Below, piece after piece: positions 38,381 to 40,134 of a DNA stretch of 40,134 nucleotides (position 1 is the first letter of the stretch; every line of letters begins with the position of its first letter). The notes beneath the pieces are model-generated. The model was not told the origin of the DNA and did not search any database. It saw only the letters and a list, made by a program, of their open reading frames with translations. This DNA is from a virus. The DNA is taken from IMG/VR virus record IMGVR_UViG_3300024355_000534, positions 1 to 40,134 of that record. One strand, given 5' to 3'. Position numbers and translations under genes: made by a program.

Positions 38381-40134
38381 TTATCCGAAGGTGACTAACT
38401 GACCAAAGACATTATATACACTTCCTGTATAGAAAATAGTAAATGCAATTGCGTCTTTTTTAGATGCATTTCCTGTTGGAACTGAACCACCCTGCCAGTT
38501 GATTGTTTGTGCTGAACCACCAATTTGGAGTGCAGTTGGAACATAAGGAGTTACACCTTGAGTAATCATCAAAGTAACGTTAGTTAAACAGTTTGCACTT
38601 AAATTTAGATTTGTAAGATTTGCAGTCCAATTACCATTAACTGTTGAAGTGATGTAGAAAGTATTTCCAGTAGAACAATCGAGAGCAACTACTGCAGCAG
38701 AAGCAATAGTTGTACTGTAAGAATTATAAGTTTCTTCTACTTGCTGAACTTGTAATCCTGCAGTTGTGAATACATTTCCATTAAATGTTGTGATACCAGT
38801 AAATGAATTATTTGATCCAGAAGTTATTCCAGTTCCCGTAATTGTTACATTACCAGTATTTTGACTAACTGAAATGCCAGAACCTGCTGTAATGAAGGTT
38901 ACAATACCAGTTAAATTGGAACCAGAACCCCTGAAAGAAGATGCAGTAACGATTCCAGAAGAATTTACTGAAGAAACAGTAATGTTTGGAGATCCTGTAA
39001 GATTCTGTGCAACTGTTGCAATACCCGAAGTTGTTGCATATCCAGAAATTGTAGATACTCCTGCAGTATTGGAATAAGTTGCAATACCAGAAGTTGATGA
39101 GTAAGTAGATACTCCTGCAGTATTGGAATAAGTTGCAATACCAGAAGTTGATGAGTAAGTAGATACTCCTGCAGTATTGGAATAAGTTGCAATACCAGAA
39201 GTTGATGAGTAAGTACTTATTCCACTAAAATCAGAATAAGTAGCAATACCTGAAGTTTCAACGTAAGTTTGAGGTACAACCGTAATAGTCGATGCGGTTC
39301 CAGATGCAGTTGCGGTTATGTTATTTCCAACAAAATTGAGAGAGAATACACTCCCTGCAGTACCTACAGTTACACTTTCATCTTTTATTGTTAATCCTAC
39401 AGAATTTCCACCACCTCCACCGAGAGCAGTGATTGTAACCTTTCCAGTATTTTGGTCTACAAGAATTCCAGATCCTGCTTCAATATAAGTAACAATACCA
39501 GTTAAGTTTGAACCAGAATCACCAGAAGTTATAAATCCTACTAAAGATTCAGTAGTTGCATATCCAACTAAAGAATTAGTAACATATCCTTCAGTAGCAT
39601 AACCACTTAAAGCACCAGAAGTTATAAATCCTACTAAAGATTCAGTAGTTGCATAACCAGTTAGATCTGGTGGAGTATAATTAAATACACCACTTGTATT
39701 ATTATACGTAAGTGTGGAAATACCAGGAGAAGATATAGTTACTGATAAATCAGTGAGAGCAATTCCTCCTCCACCTCCTCCACCAGTAGCAGTGATTGTT
39801 ACATTACCTGTCGATTGGTCAATGGAAATTCCAGAACCAGCAGTGATATAAGTCACAATACCAGTTAAATTAGAACCAGATGCACCTGAAGTAATAAATC
39901 CAACTAAAGAATTAGTGACATAACCTTCAGTTGCATAACCACTTAAAGCACCAGAAGTAATAAATCCAACACTATTAGTAAGATCTCCAGTATCAGAAGG
40001 AATAAATGGTTTATTAATTAGATCATTATAATCTCCAGAGAATGTGGATAGTCCAGAGATAGCATTAGTAACATAACCTTCAGTTGCATAACCACTTAAA
40101 GCACCAGAAGTAATAAATCCAACTAAAGAATTAG
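38381..40134 (-). CDS. Repetitive tail-fibre protein, N-terminus outside the window
   Basis: The frame stays open from the stop at 38381 to the window end, so the visible 584 residues are the C-terminal part; a GTG at 39856 is internal, not the start. The protein is built of repeats: LVGFITSGALSGYATEGYVT blocks (several copies), GSNLTGIVTYI-AGSGI modules and a threefold 18-residue repeat. The last 110 residues (VEETYNSYSTTIASAAVVAL ... INWQGGSVPTGNASKKDAIA) form a C-terminal domain known from many cyanophage fibres. Probably a trimeric fibre shaft with a tip domain. Confidence 0.85.
   Translation of the reverse strand, partial: NSLVGFITSGALSGYATEGYVTNAISGLSTFSGDYNDLINKPFIPSDTGDLTNSVGFITSGALSGYATEGYVTNSLVGFITSGASGSNLTGIVTYITAGSGISIDQSTGNVTITATGGGGGGGIALTDLSVTISSPGISTLTYNNTSGVFNYTPPDLTGYATTESLVGFITSGALSGYATEGYVTNSLVGYATTESLVGFITSGDSGSNLTGIVTYIEAGSGILVDQNTGKVTITALGGGGGNSVGLTIKDESVTVGTAGSVFSLNFVGNNITATASGTASTITVVPQTYVETSGIATYSDFSGISTYSSTSGIATYSNTAGVSTYSSTSGIATYSNTAGVSTYSSTSGIATYSNTAGVSTISGYATTSGIATVAQNLTGSPNITVSSVNSSGIVTASSFRGSGSNLTGIVTFITAGSGISVSQNTGNVTITGTGITSGSNNSFTGITTFNGNVFTTAGLQVQQVEETYNSYSTTIASAAVVALDCSTGNTFYITSTVNGNWTANLTNLNLSANCLTNVTLMITQGVTPYVPTALQIGGSAQTINWQGGSVPTGNASKKDAIAFTIFYTGSVYNVFGQLVTFG
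39051..39212. repeat. Three perfect 54-bp tandem repeats in the fibre gene
   Basis: Copies at 39051-39104, 39105-39158 and 39159-39212 are identical and keep the reading frame (18 residues: YSNTAGVSTYSSTSGIAT). Exact identity at DNA level suggests recent expansion by slippage or recombination, able to change fibre length. Confidence 0.93.
39528..40134. repeat. Longer degenerate in-frame repeats of the fibre shaft
   Basis: The unit coding GYATEGYVTNSLVGFITSGA recurs around 39530-39660, 39885-39970 and 40060-40134 with small differences, interleaved with GSNLTGIVTYI modules. Shaft repeats with partial divergence, older than the perfect 54-bp repeats. Confidence 0.75.

Noticed and set aside
39051-39212. 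Direct repeats as a CRISPR array
   Set aside because: Copies are contiguous with no spacers and lie in frame inside a fibre gene.
39854-39856. GTG at 39856 as the start of the tail-fibre gene
   Set aside because: The same repeats continue in frame upstream to the window edge, so this GTG is an internal Val codon.

Overview
The window is part of a T4-like marine cyanophage genome (a myovirus of Synechococcus or Prochlorococcus). T4 core genes (gp5, gp26, gp54, gp48, gp53, gp4, gp32, gp33 and gp59 homologues) occur together with host-derived photosynthesis and carbon genes (psbA, psbD, cp12, talC, gnd). Other signs are low GC, tightly packed genes with ATGA or TAATG overlaps, and T4-type late promoter boxes (NATAAATA). 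No tRNA gene or CRISPR array was seen.

Layout. Positions 1-15724 (minus strand) hold virion genes. First come a large beta-helical fibre-like protein (C-terminus outside the window) and accessory structural proteins. Then follow the gp5-like hub, a CP12 gene, a probable hub protein, an M23 peptidase protein, a lysozyme-like protein, gp26 and gp54. Positions 15828-20045 (plus strand) hold a GIY-YIG homing endonuclease gene, then gp4, a conserved unknown, gp48, gp53 and a small gene, ending at a terminator shared with the convergent gp32 operon. Positions 20080-24911 (minus) hold replication, recombination and late-transcription genes: gp32, a DUF1825-like gene, gp59, gp33, an exonuclease, PhoH and ThyX.

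Positions 25254-25932 (minus) form a self-contained small transcription unit. It has a sigma70-type promoter, two glutamine-riboswitch-like RNAs in tandem, four small ORFs including one YRGxxY (DUF4278-like) protein, and an intrinsic terminator. The 5' and 3' halves of the upstream RNA are separated by about 210 nt carrying a 68-aa ORF. This is the most unusual structure in the window. Positions 25949-31137 hold small conserved genes, glutaredoxin, an HNH nuclease, a possible lysis pair, 6-phosphogluconate dehydrogenase and transaldolase.

Positions 31213-37535 are the photosystem II region. psbD and psbA lie with three homing endonuclease genes, each with its own late promoter and two of them directly behind a photosystem-gene terminator. 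psbA is split by a 254-nt group I intron. A 35-aa ORF with the N-terminal D2 signature lies between the two genes. Positions 37573-40134 (minus) hold a LamG-like fibre protein and the C-terminal part of a repetitive tail-fibre protein that runs off the window.

Working together (inference): D1 and D2 keep photosystem II repaired during infection. CP12 would inhibit the Calvin cycle while talC and gnd push carbon through the pentose phosphate pathway, and ThyX and glutaredoxin support deoxynucleotide supply. The glutamine-sensing unit suggests that the phage also reads host nitrogen status.
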